Positions 16,141 to 22,335 of a stretch of 34,617 nucleotides of DNA are shown here, one piece after another; the stretch's first letter is position 1; each line of letters opens with the position of its first letter. A program made the position numbers and the translations under genes. Origin of the DNA: Prevotella sp. (GTDB taxonomy: Bacteria > Bacteroidota > Bacteroidia > Bacteroidales > Bacteroidaceae); the NCBI GenBank assembly GCA_017483805.1, contig JAFUUL010000124.1:1-34617 (forward strand), given 5' to 3'. Under the pieces are notes generated by a model. The model saw nothing but the letters and a program-made list of their open reading frames with translations. It was not told the DNA's origin and ran no database searches.

Positions 16141-16434
16141 TGGTGCACTTACTGCACTTACTGCACTTGATTGTGAGTTTGGAGTTGTCACCTTCGTCGA
16201 TTTGGAGTTAGGCATTTAGTATTGTCTTTTACAGATTCTGGCTACTGCGTTTTACAAAACGATATATCGTGCCTTGATTTGTCAATTCCTTGTCACGTTT
16301 TTAGCAGCGATGCAGGTTATTCTGATAACTCACGGAGATATTTTTGTATCTATGGGAGATATTTTCATAACTAGCAGAGATATTTTCATAACTCGGTACC
16401 CAATTTAGGTGCAGTAGGTGCAGTAAGTGCACCT
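16141..16434. repeat. Nested inverted repeat inside the MITE-like element
   Basis: A 28-nt segment at 16141-16168 and its inverted copy at 16407-16434 match at 25 of 28 positions. Each arm is a tandem of 9-nt units (GTGCACTTA/CTGCACTTA on the left). The arms bracket the minisatellite at 16314-16397, giving an onion-like structure of two nested inverted repeats. Confidence 0.8.
16314..16397. repeat. 21-nt minisatellite, four units
   Basis: Units start at 16314, 16335, 16356 and 16377. The last three begin GAGATATTTT; the first is more diverged. Read on the minus strand the 21-nt period gives a 7-residue repeat around SYENIS, which explains the open frame there. Confidence 0.8.
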
Positions 16435-16565
16435 TGTTTTGGTTAGTTTCTGGCAAGCAGTCAATTGGCCGCGACCGTGTGTGGCATCCCCTGTAAATCG
16501 GCTTTTCGGTGTTTTTTTGTATTGTTCTTGTTAACATATTTCTACCACATAGATTGACGCAGAAC

Positions 16566-16866
16566 CAATTTTAGTGGACACTAGTGATTACAAATATTTC
16601 CGACCGCAATAATACTTCTTTTCTCTCAATAAACAAAGCCTTATCTAACAAAATTAAGTTTTCTTTGCTGAAAAAGGTGTTTTTCTTGTATTTTGATTGA
16701 TATTTTCATGAGTTTTGGGAGCGTTGTGGCATTCTGGAGTATAATAACATTGTTTGTTGTCCTATGAATGGTTGCCAAGACATATTATGCAAACAAACAA
16801 CAACTGGCAACAAAACAAAAAGGAGCAGGTTTTAGATGCTGTCCCATGTTGCAACCGTCGCTTAGA
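16566..16866. other. AT-rich intergenic stretch, nothing recognised
   Basis: About 300 nt between the MITE-like element and the 22-nt tandem repeat. No start with a convincing frame, no promoter in the Bacteroidetes consensus that leads to a gene, and no strong hairpin were seen. Confidence 0.5.
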
Positions 16867-16954
16867 TTCTTGGCACTTCCTCAACACATTCTTGGCACTT
16901 CGTAAACAGAAAGTAGGCGCTTCGTCGACACATTCTTGCACCTTCGTCTGGAGA
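16867..16954. repeat. Four 22-nt tandem repeats downstream of the DUF2971 gene
   Basis: Units start at 16867, 16889, 16911 and 16933. The first two begin TTCTTGGCACTTC and differ at four of 22 positions; the others are more diverged but keep the period exactly. The sequence differs from the GTTT-N9-AAAC arrays although the period is the same. Confidence 0.75.
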
Positions 16955-16957
16955 TAC

Positions 16958-17860
16958 TTAATTATTTCTATAACTGATTCGTGATTTTGTTACCATGCCT
17001 GCGTTTAATCTGCATTCTTCCAGTTCCTTCCGGACTACATGTTTCATTACGTCAAAGTTTACGTCAGGTCCAATAATTATCCCTTGAAGTGCTTTAACAG
17101 GTATAGCAACTTCGATATATGGTAGTATTTTGTAAATTGAGGTTTTATGAGAAGGCATACTGATTTTTCTTTGGTTATACCAATTGTAGAAAACAAATCT
17201 ATACTCCTTCTCGTACTGGTAATCTTTATGTTTAACAAAAGGGGCTGTTGTAAGGCATATTGTGGCAAGTTCTCTGATTTTCGTTTCAACTGGAACCTCC
17301 ATGTCCTTCAATTCTCTCATATAACAACCATACATGAATTCCATAGTATTCTTGAATCCTTCCAAATTCGTTCGGCCGCAATAGTTTACAAGGCCAGGCA
17401 GAGAACTAGTTAGACTCTGCAACTCAGAGAGTGCGAATTTGAGGCACACGCCTTTTCCCTTATCTCCATATAGTCCCCACATAGGGAGGTAGTCATGCCG
17501 AAAAGAAAATGATATAACATACGGCACTTCACCCACTTCTATAAAATCAGCATTCCGAGTTTGCAGATAGTCCGATTTGCACTTTGCTTCATATTCCTCA
17601 TTTTGATAAACTTCGGATAGTCTAATGGATACTGGTATACATTGGGAATCCTCATACCGGCGTATCCATTTTTTCAGGACATCATATCCCATAACCATTT
17701 CTTTAGGGTCATTTACCCGATAGATGTTAGAGGCGCGGAGCGTAAGAACATTGCTTTCTTTACTCTTCCGATAACCCTCTAAGATGGCAAATAAAGTTTC
17801 AATGCTTGTGTAATGGTATACAAATTTCTGCCTGATAGGTTTCACTAATTCTTTATTCAT
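16958..17860 (-). CDS. DUF2971 domain protein
   Basis: A 300-residue protein without signal or membrane segments. It shows the DUF2971 pattern: FVYHYTSIETLFAIL at the N-terminus, LRASNIYRVNDPKEM, the aromatic MWGLYGDKGKGVCLKF block, YEKEYRFVFYNW, and IPVKALQGIIIGPD near the end. Its function is not established. The N-terminal H-Y-T-S motif followed by a hydrophobic helix resembles the start of some ADP-ribosyltransferase folds, but I offer this only as a hypothesis. ATG 17860 is preferred over a TTG at 17869, which lies in a possible -7 box (TATATTTG, 17874-17867). It follows the lipoprotein gene closely and may be cotranscribed with it. Confidence 0.75.
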   Translation of the reverse strand: MNKELVKPIRQKFVYHYTSIETLFAILEGYRKSKESNVLTLRASNIYRVNDPKEMVMGYDVLKKWIRRYEDSQCIPVSIRLSEVYQNEEYEAKCKSDYLQTRNADFIEVGEVPYVISFSFRHDYLPMWGLYGDKGKGVCLKFALSELQSLTSSLPGLVNYCGRTNLEGFKNTMEFMYGCYMRELKDMEVPVETKIRELATICLTTAPFVKHKDYQYEKEYRFVFYNWYNQRKISMPSHKTSIYKILPYIEVAIPVKALQGIIIGPDVNFDVMKHVVRKELEECRLNAGMVTKSRISYRNN

Positions 17861-17881
17861 CTGTGCCAAATATATAGCGAA

Positions 17882-18700
17882 TCAACGTGGAATTTCTTCA
17901 AAAGTGCAATAGACGCGTATTGAGTCTCCCATTGGAAGCTGCAGAGGATCTCGGGGATGGTCCCTATCACCAGTACGCTCTAGAGTTGCCCTTCCATTTT
18001 CTTGGCTAGCAAAAGACCTAACTGTTCCGGTCACGCGTCCGAAAAGCCCTGCTTGGTATGCGGCGATAAAACTAATATGTCTATAAAAAGATTCTTCACT
18101 ACATGTGTTACTCAGCCAAGTTCCATTTAAGTATAGCAACAGTTCCCCCGTATAAGGGTCTTTATCGTAATCACAATAGTAGTACAATTGTGGAGTTCCA
18201 TTTCTCAGACTTTTCACAAACCCAGTTAGTTCTTCATTTTCATAATTGAAAGTCCACATATCCATTCTCTGCCTAATGTCGTAGAGAATGCCAGATTCAT
18301 CATACCTGAACACATAATTATCCAACAAAGTAATGTATCCCTGTTCGTTTAATCGAAAGTGAAAACTATAAGCACGATTACGAAATGGATGAAAATGTAC
18401 TGTGTTTCTGTCATAGTCTATGAATACAATTGTGTCTTTTTTTGTTGTTTGGGCAGTTACAAATCTTTCTTGTGTTATGTTGCTTAATCGACCTTTGTCG
18501 TCATAACCTATCCAACCACCTATCCCTGTCCAAGTATTATCTAATGAACATAAATAGCTCATTTTTGTAAGTCTCAAGTTACCAAGTCCAGATGTATTCC
18601 GGGACTCATCTTCCGAATCGTCGCAACATGTCAAACCAAATACCATTATACACATGGCCAGAAAGCACACAACGCTTTCACAAAAATATTTTTTCCCCAT
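17882..18700 (-). CDS. Putative surface lipoprotein of unknown function
   Basis: A 272-residue protein with a lipoprotein-type signal (basic start, hydrophobic core, then GLTCCDDSEDESR). The acid-rich run right after the cysteine resembles the Bacteroidetes surface lipoprotein export signal. The rest is rich in short beta-like repeats with Tyr-Asp motifs (IGYDDKGRLSNI, FRYDESGILYDI, YDKDPYTGELLLY), like YD/RHS-style or DUF4595-type sheets. No catalytic motif is visible. The gene follows a long structured leader driven by a promoter at 19070-19040, and lies 21 nt ahead of the DUF2971 start. Lipidation and surface exposure are inferences; the function is unknown. Confidence 0.7.
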   Translation of the reverse strand: MGKKYFCESVVCFLAMCIMVFGLTCCDDSEDESRNTSGLGNLRLTKMSYLCSLDNTWTGIGGWIGYDDKGRLSNITQERFVTAQTTKKDTIVFIDYDRNTVHFHPFRNRAYSFHFRLNEQGYITLLDNYVFRYDESGILYDIRQRMDMWTFNYENEELTGFVKSLRNGTPQLYYYCDYDKDPYTGELLLYLNGTWLSNTCSEESFYRHISFIAAYQAGLFGRVTGTVRSFASQENGRATLERTGDRDHPRDPLQLPMGDSIRVYCTFEEIPR

Positions 18701-19035
18701 CGTTTGTATACACTGCCTCCACGCACCCCGGTCTCGGCTTTTAAATCTGATTGTTTTAGGTTTCCATGATACACAAAAAAGGCGTAGGTGTCTGTTTCTT
18801 TGCCCATCCTGGGACTACAGGCCTTCGCATTGCCCAACCCACACAGGATAGACAACGCAGTTAGCCCACGCCAGCACGGACTATATATTAAGGTATATAG
18901 ATGCGTACCACGCAGACGTCTCGGTTGTCATCTGCCTGCTGCGGGTTTGGAAGTTGCGAAGTTCGTAGTCCACAACGACAGACGTTCGAAAACGTCTTTC
19001 TCATATATATGGCCGCCCCGCCGAAGCGAAACGAC
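18701..19035 (-). ncRNA. Candidate structured leader RNA upstream of the lipoprotein gene
   Basis: A promoter at 19070-19040 would start a transcript near 19034 that runs about 330 nt before the lipoprotein ATG. The leader contains compact hairpins: a 7-bp stem closed by a TTCG tetraloop (18997-18980), a GCGT/ACGC hairpin (18913-18903) and a 7-bp CTATATA/TATATAG hairpin (18900-18881). Open frames across it (18888-19070, 18646-18855) begin inside the promoter or overlap the lipoprotein gene in another frame and look non-coding. A regulatory leader or an independent small RNA are both possible; no known riboswitch class is recognised. Confidence 0.45.
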
Positions 19036-19039
19036 ACTG

Positions 19040-19070
19040 CAAAGATAATACAAAAAATCCGAACCGCCAA
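19040..19070 (-). promoter_or_regulatory. Promoter of the leader RNA/lipoprotein unit
   Basis: TTG at 19070-19068, a 20-nt spacer, TATCTTTG at 19047-19040 on the minus strand. The TTG is exactly the loop of the ATPase copy 2 terminator. Confidence 0.75.
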
Positions 19071-19079
19071 GCGATTCGG
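19051..19079 (-). terminator. Intrinsic terminator of AAA ATPase copy 2
   Basis: On the minus strand a 9-position stem including one U-G pair (19079-19071 with 19067-19059), a TTG loop, then A and six T residues (19057-19052). It lies 50 nt after the ATPase stop and overlaps the next promoter. Confidence 0.75.
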
Positions 19080-19129
19080 AGAGAAATTTACTGAAATCTG
19101 GAAACTAATCCAGCACTAAGTAAAGGGAA

Positions 19130-20254
19130 CTACATAAACTCACGGTTGAACCACATCTCGAAGACGATATCAGACAGATAGATGCCATCCATGCGCTCTT
19201 CAATCAGTTCTTTCTCCGTCAAGGCACTCTTAATGCGGGCTATATTCGACTTTGTGCCTAAAGGAAATTGTGCATTGACCTCCTTAGTTCCAAAGTCTGT
19301 GTGGGTTCCAGAACATATAGCCCGGATAAAATTGAGTTGATAGGTGGTCAGGCCAAGTGTCTGTTGCACAAACAAGCCGGAACACTGGGCGATCAGCGCG
19401 TCAACCGCATTCTTGAAGTCTTCTTCTGTAGCGGTGCCATTTGTTTCTGCGAACAGATTCCACGATAACTGCTGGACATACGATGAATAATTGTCAACAG
19501 TCTTGCAGATTCTCTCAGCCATTTCTTCAGACAGATGCTTTCCGTTTTTCTCGAAGCGACTGATGATAAATGGAATCCAATCTGCTGTAGGGATGCAATC
19601 TAGATACATCATTTCCCCAAACTGGTAGAATGGCATACGCTTGTTCTGAAACAGATTAGTCATCAGATGCTTTTTACTGCCAAACAGACAATAGGAAACA
19701 TGTTCTTGATGTTGCCATACACCTCGCATCCGTTTCTGTACCGCCAGTGTATCTGGCAGTTCGCCTATTTGCTGAAACTCATCGATACAGACTACCAAGT
19801 GTATGCCTTTCTCCTTGGCTATGACTTCTGGAAGATTTAATATTTCCTCTGGCTGGTATTCTTTTGGGGTTATACCCAGCGACAATGACACTTCCGACAT
19901 GGGTTCTGGGCTAAATGATATTTTGGGAGAAACTCTGATCAGGAATCGCTTGATATTGTCGAGTATCTGATCCGTACGTGATGCTGTCTCTTTCAGCAGG
20001 ACTGAGGCGAAACGATTCAAGAAGTCGTATTCACTCCGACAGTCATAGATGTCCATGTAGACAGGTTTAACGGAAGGCGCATCTATCTCTGACATTACTT
20101 TTTTTACAAGAGAAGTCTTGCCCATTCGTCTGGGAGAGATCAGGATGGTATTCATACCATTCTCAAAGTTCAGTTTAAGGCGTTTCGTTTCTCTGATGCG
20201 GTCAGTGAAATTGTCACCTCCCACCGACATCCCATAGATAAATGCTTTCTCCAT
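19130..20254 (-). CDS. AAA ATPase of the ATPase_2/archaeal-type family (copy 2)
   Basis: A 374-residue relative of the ATPase at 14847-15983. Walker A is SPRRMGKTSLV (about 40-50), Walker B is LVVCIDEFQQI (about 153-163), then a YCLFGSKKHLM segment equivalent to the sensor region of copy 1, and a C-terminal winged-helix-like part ending in a DIVFEMWFNREF motif that parallels DRFLEMWICR of copy 1. The two proteins are clearly homologous but diverged (for example the N-terminal 30 residues differ), so this is not a recent duplication. Function is unknown. It has its own promoter overlapping a 39-nt palindrome and its own terminator. Confidence 0.85.
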   Translation of the reverse strand: MEKAFIYGMSVGGDNFTDRIRETKRLKLNFENGMNTILISPRRMGKTSLVKKVMSEIDAPSVKPVYMDIYDCRSEYDFLNRFASVLLKETASRTDQILDNIKRFLIRVSPKISFSPEPMSEVSLSLGITPKEYQPEEILNLPEVIAKEKGIHLVVCIDEFQQIGELPDTLAVQKRMRGVWQHQEHVSYCLFGSKKHLMTNLFQNKRMPFYQFGEMMYLDCIPTADWIPFIISRFEKNGKHLSEEMAERICKTVDNYSSYVQQLSWNLFAETNGTATEEDFKNAVDALIAQCSGLFVQQTLGLTTYQLNFIRAICSGTHTDFGTKEVNAQFPLGTKSNIARIKSALTEKELIEERMDGIYLSDIVFEMWFNREFM

Positions 20255-20281
20255 TTACTGCTGACTGTTTGATTTTGCAGA

Positions 20282-20312
20282 CAAAGATAAGGAAAAAATG
20301 CAAGGTTCACAA
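20282..20312 (-). promoter_or_regulatory. Promoter of AAA ATPase copy 2
   Basis: TTG at 20312-20310, a 20-nt spacer and TATCTTTG at 20289-20282 on the minus strand. The TTG lies in one arm of the palindrome at 20302-20340. Confidence 0.75.
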
Positions 20313-20340
20313 GTTTGTGGACCACAAACTTGTGAACCTT
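20302..20340. repeat. Perfect 39-nt palindrome (19-bp arms, 1-nt centre)
   Basis: Arms 20302-20320 and 20322-20340 are perfectly complementary around A20321, and each contains CACAAGTTTGTGG-type alternation. On the minus strand six T residues follow (20298-20293), so it resembles a terminator as well. It overlaps the -33 box of the ATPase promoter and could equally be an operator for a dimeric protein. Confidence 0.85.
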
Positions 20341-20422
20341 ATGCTTATTTAACATTCTTTGGGATAATCTCTGTTGGTTGGTCACAATAAAAGCCGTTGG
20401 CCTTAGGCTCCAGGACGGGCTT

Positions 20423-20506
20423 CTCCTTAGTATTAAATGTACAGGTACTATAGATGAGGATGCCGCCGTCGTTAAGGCACTGCCAGGCGTCGCTGACGAT
20501 GTCTAC
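20423..20506 (-). pseudogene. Relic of an RsmF/NOP2-type rRNA m5C methyltransferase
   Basis: A 28-codon stretch reads VDIVSDAWQCLNDGGILIYS followed by TCTFNTKE. The GG-x-L-I-Y-S-T-C-T-x-N block is the motif IV region of RNA cytosine-C5 methyltransferases (NOL1/NOP2/Sun family), with the TC pair. The SAM-binding part, the PC motif and the C-terminal domains are absent on both sides: the 22-nt array lies directly upstream and unrelated codons follow. I interpret it as what is left of a chromosomal gene deleted when the accessory stretch formed. Confidence 0.6.
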
Positions 20507-20522
20507 TCCAAGGCAACTAAGA

Positions 20523-20610
20523 GTTAGAAGTCTCCAATCGATGGGTTTGGAGCCTCCAAACGATCCGTTTGAAGCCTTCAAACTCCCCGCTTGGAGGCTT
20601 CAAACCGACA
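20523..20610. repeat. Second array of 22-nt palindromic units
   Basis: Units start at 20523, 20545, 20567 and 20589. The second and third are exact GTTT-N9-AAAC units with inner segments GGAGCCTCC and GAAGCCTTC, making 17-nt near-perfect palindromes; the fourth begins GCTT and the first is degenerate (GTTA...AATC). Spacers are 5 nt (GATGG, GATCC, TCCCC, CGACA). Design and period equal the array at 7066-7162. Confidence 0.85.
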
Positions 20611-20647
20611 TTCTGGAATAATTGTTGTGATGGTGGAGCATCCGATC

Positions 20648-20691
20648 AAAAAAAAGATACCGCTGGCAACAGATGGGGTGTTGCCAGTGGT
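20648..20691 (-). terminator. Intrinsic terminator of TM2 gene a
   Basis: On the minus strand a 12-position stem with one mismatch (20691-20680 with 20670-20659), followed closely by eight T residues (20655-20648). It lies 37 nt after the TM2 stop. Confidence 0.85.
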
Positions 20692-20728
20692 GTCTTGTGC
20701 GATTGAAGCCGCTGCGGATGCTTCCCGA

Positions 20729-21097
20729 TTAGTAGATTGACAGAGACTGGAGTAGGGTCTCGGAGTTCTTTTTACGGGTGGCGCCCATGATAAGGAAAAT
20801 GTCGATGAGCCACCAGATCCAGAACAGCGTGCCGCAACTGATTGTACCCACAATGACCGTTACAAGTAGTTTGCCTACACCCATGCCGATGTCGCCGATA
20901 TAGAAACGGTCAACACCTAATTCTCCAATGATGATAGAGAGAATGATAGCGAGAGTAGGGTCTTTAAGATTGCCAAAGTACACGGCGGCCTGGCTATAAT
21001 CCATATCAAGGAGACGCTCACGAATAGACTCGATATACTCTGGTGCCAGTTTAGAACTGTTCATCACAATAAGTTGATCGGCTTGCTTTTGTTCCAT
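20729..21097 (-). CDS. TM2 domain membrane protein a
   Basis: A 122-residue protein. The first 45 residues are soluble and helical (QADQLIVMNSSKLAPEYIESIRERLL), followed by a TM2 domain of two membrane helices: LAIILSIIIGELGVDRFYIGDIGMGVGKLLVTVIVG and FWIWWLIDIFLIMG. The G-x-x-G-x-D-R-F-Y-x-G signature between helices is typical of TM2. The N-terminal head is shared with TM2 protein b. It has its own promoter and terminator, separate from the ilvE-led operon just upstream. Function of bacterial TM2 proteins is not established. Confidence 0.85.
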   Translation of the reverse strand: MEQKQADQLIVMNSSKLAPEYIESIRERLLDMDYSQAAVYFGNLKDPTLAIILSIIIGELGVDRFYIGDIGMGVGKLLVTVIVGTISCGTLFWIWWLIDIFLIMGATRKKNSETLLQSLSIY

Positions 21098-21136
21098 AAT
21101 GTATCGTTTTGTTGGTTTATTTTCTCATATTGTTGG

Positions 21137-21168
21137 CAAAGGTAAGAAAAATATTCTGAACGGCCAAA
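21137..21168 (-). promoter_or_regulatory. Promoter of TM2 gene a
   Basis: TTTG at 21168-21165, a 20-nt spacer, TACCTTTG at 21144-21137 on the minus strand; the ATG is at 21097. Confidence 0.85.
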
Positions 21169-21177
21169 TATTGTAAC

Positions 21178-21208
21178 AAAAAAAACGCTTCAACGGGTGT
21201 TGAAGCGT
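21178..21208 (-). terminator. Intrinsic terminator of the ilvE-to-TM2b operon
   Basis: A perfect 10-bp stem (21208-21199 with 21194-21185), 4-nt loop, then eight T residues (21185-21178) on the minus strand. The plus strand also has a T-run, so it may work both ways. Confidence 0.9.
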
Positions 21209-21230
21209 CTTTTTGCTGTTTCTGGCTTTA

Positions 21231-21563
21231 TTAGATTTGTTCCAGAATCTTGTTGGCATTATACTTACGAGTACGGCCACCGGCAGTGAAGATGTCGATG
21301 AGGCCCCAGATACCGCAGCCACCGCAGGTGAGCAACTTGGCAACGCCAAGACCTGTCTCGCCCAGCATGAAACGGTCGATGCCCAGACTGCCGCCCAGCC
21401 ATGCGATGAGGGTCATCATAGTGGTGCCCTTCAGGCCTGCAAATGCAGCAGTGGCAGTACCCTCGTCAGCATTGAGCAGACGCTCACGGATGGTCTCGAT
21501 GAACTCAGGAGCAATTTTGTCAGCATTAACCTGAATCAACTGTTCGGCTTGTTCTCTTGTCAT
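21231..21563 (-). CDS. TM2 domain membrane protein b
   Basis: A 110-residue paralogue of TM2 protein a. The head EQAEQLIQVNADKIAPEFIETIRERLL matches that of protein a over about 28 residues; the two membrane helices carry GGSLGIDRFMLGETGLGVAKLL and GIWGLIDIFTAGGRTRKYN. It is shorter because the second helix lacks the hydrophobic insertion seen in protein a. It is last in the operon headed by ilvE, 34 nt after the DUF2752 gene, and is followed by a strong terminator. Confidence 0.85.
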   Translation of the reverse strand: MTREQAEQLIQVNADKIAPEFIETIRERLLNADEGTATAAFAGLKGTTMMTLIAWLGGSLGIDRFMLGETGLGVAKLLTCGGCGIWGLIDIFTAGGRTRKYNANKILEQI

Positions 21564-21597
21564 AATAGTAACTTTTTAAAAGGGTTAATAATGTTAT

Positions 21598-21993
21598 TTA
21601 AATATGTAGAATGTTTCTGACGATACACCATACTGGCACCATGACGCAGAGGGCTATGGTCACCGTGCGGCCTTCGAGTACGCGCTTCCAGCGTTTCTTG
21701 GTCTCTCCCGTCAACAGCAGTTGTTCGATGCCGAACAGGGTGATGTAGGGGAGGAACACTACCAGCATGTAGTTGTAGTGGATGGCTTCAAGGAACCTGC
21801 CGTGCATGAATGCGTGGAGGAATCTCTGCATGCCACATCCCGAACAACTCCATCCTGTGATGGCCTTGAAGACGCACTTCGGAGCCAGTGGCGTCTCTGT
21901 GGGGTTGAAGAAATAGAGCAGCACCAGCACCGTTATCACGCCCAGCGTGCCCAGGATGAGTGCTGTTTTCTTCAGGGAACCCTTGTTCATCAC
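21598..21993 (-). CDS. DUF2752 family membrane protein
   Basis: A 131-residue protein with three hydrophobic segments (residues about 8-28, 70-92, 108-128). Between the first and second is the family motif: PKCVFKAITGWSCSGCGMQR, with the paired-cysteine C-x-x-C-G signature and the RFLHAFMHGRFLEAIHYN continuation. The cysteines suggest metal binding or a redox role, but the family has no established function. It sits between a CD225 protein (6 nt upstream) and a TM2 protein (34 nt downstream), a grouping I recall from other Bacteroidetes genomes. Confidence 0.85.
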   Translation of the reverse strand: MMNKGSLKKTALILGTLGVITVLVLLYFFNPTETPLAPKCVFKAITGWSCSGCGMQRFLHAFMHGRFLEAIHYNYMLVVFLPYITLFGIEQLLLTGETKKRWKRVLEGRTVTIALCVMVPVWCIVRNILHI

Positions 21994-21999
21994 ACCGAC

Positions 22000-22317
22000 T
22001 TAGTTGAGTGCTCCAGTGGCGTAGAGGATGAGGTAGAGGATATTGACGATGACGCTCAGACCCACGAAGATGGAGGCGATGATGTTGTACGTCTTGGCCT
22101 TGCCAGAGGCTTCTTGTGCCTGAACCAGGCCCTCTTCGCCCATTGCCACATACTTAGACACATCGTTGGACTTCAACAGGGCCATGATGCCCAGCACGAG
22201 GCCGAAGATGCCGCAGCAACCGCAGCAGAGAACTCCGAAAACGATGTTGATAATTGACCAGACCTTGTAGTCCTGGGGGGCTTCAACGTACCCGGCGTTT
22301 TGATACTGATAATCCAT
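22000..22317 (-). CDS. CD225/dispanin-like membrane protein 1
   Basis: A 105-residue protein with a short polar N-terminus beginning MDYQYQ and two membrane segments (residues about 20-48 and 80-102). The core VWSIINIVFGVLCCGCCGIFGLVLGIMALLKSND has the double-cysteine and G-x-x-x-G features of CD225/dispanin proteins, the family that includes eukaryotic IFITM proteins. Between the helices lies a soluble stretch with EEGLVQAQEASGKAKTYN. The bacterial role is unknown. It follows the paralogous gene at 22336-22662 by 18 nt. Confidence 0.75.
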   Translation of the reverse strand: MDYQYQNAGYVEAPQDYKVWSIINIVFGVLCCGCCGIFGLVLGIMALLKSNDVSKYVAMGEEGLVQAQEASGKAKTYNIIASIFVGLSVIVNILYLILYATGALN

Positions 22318-22335
22318 AACTTGTATGTTTAAATG

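Larger units (their letters stand above)
16012..16565. mobile_element. MITE-like non-autonomous element with 35-bp terminal inverted repeats
   Basis: The 35-nt ends at 16012-16046 and 16531-16565 are inverted copies, identical at 31 of 35 positions and colinear without gaps; each begins with GTTCTGCGTCAAT read inward. Immediately outside are GAATTTT (left) and CAATTTT (right), a possible imperfect 7-bp target duplication. The 554-bp element holds no plausible transposase; the only frame, 16301-16537 on the minus strand, runs out of the terminal repeat and through the internal minisatellite. I infer a deletion derivative of an insertion sequence, mobilised in trans. The parent family cannot be named from the sequence. 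Confidence 0.75.

Noticed and set aside
16301-16537. 78-codon frame inside the MITE-like element as a transposase remnant
   Set aside because: It starts within the terminal repeat and the repeating SYENIS translation comes from the 21-nt minisatellite; no DDE or other transposase motif.
18888-19070. 60-codon frame in the lipoprotein leader as a leader peptide gene
   Set aside because: Its putative TTG start is the promoter -33 box, so it would not be transcribed from that promoter.
20578-20853. 91-codon minus-strand frame across the TM2a 3' end
   Set aside because: It reads through the TM2a terminator and the palindromic array and overlaps TM2a in another frame; no motif.
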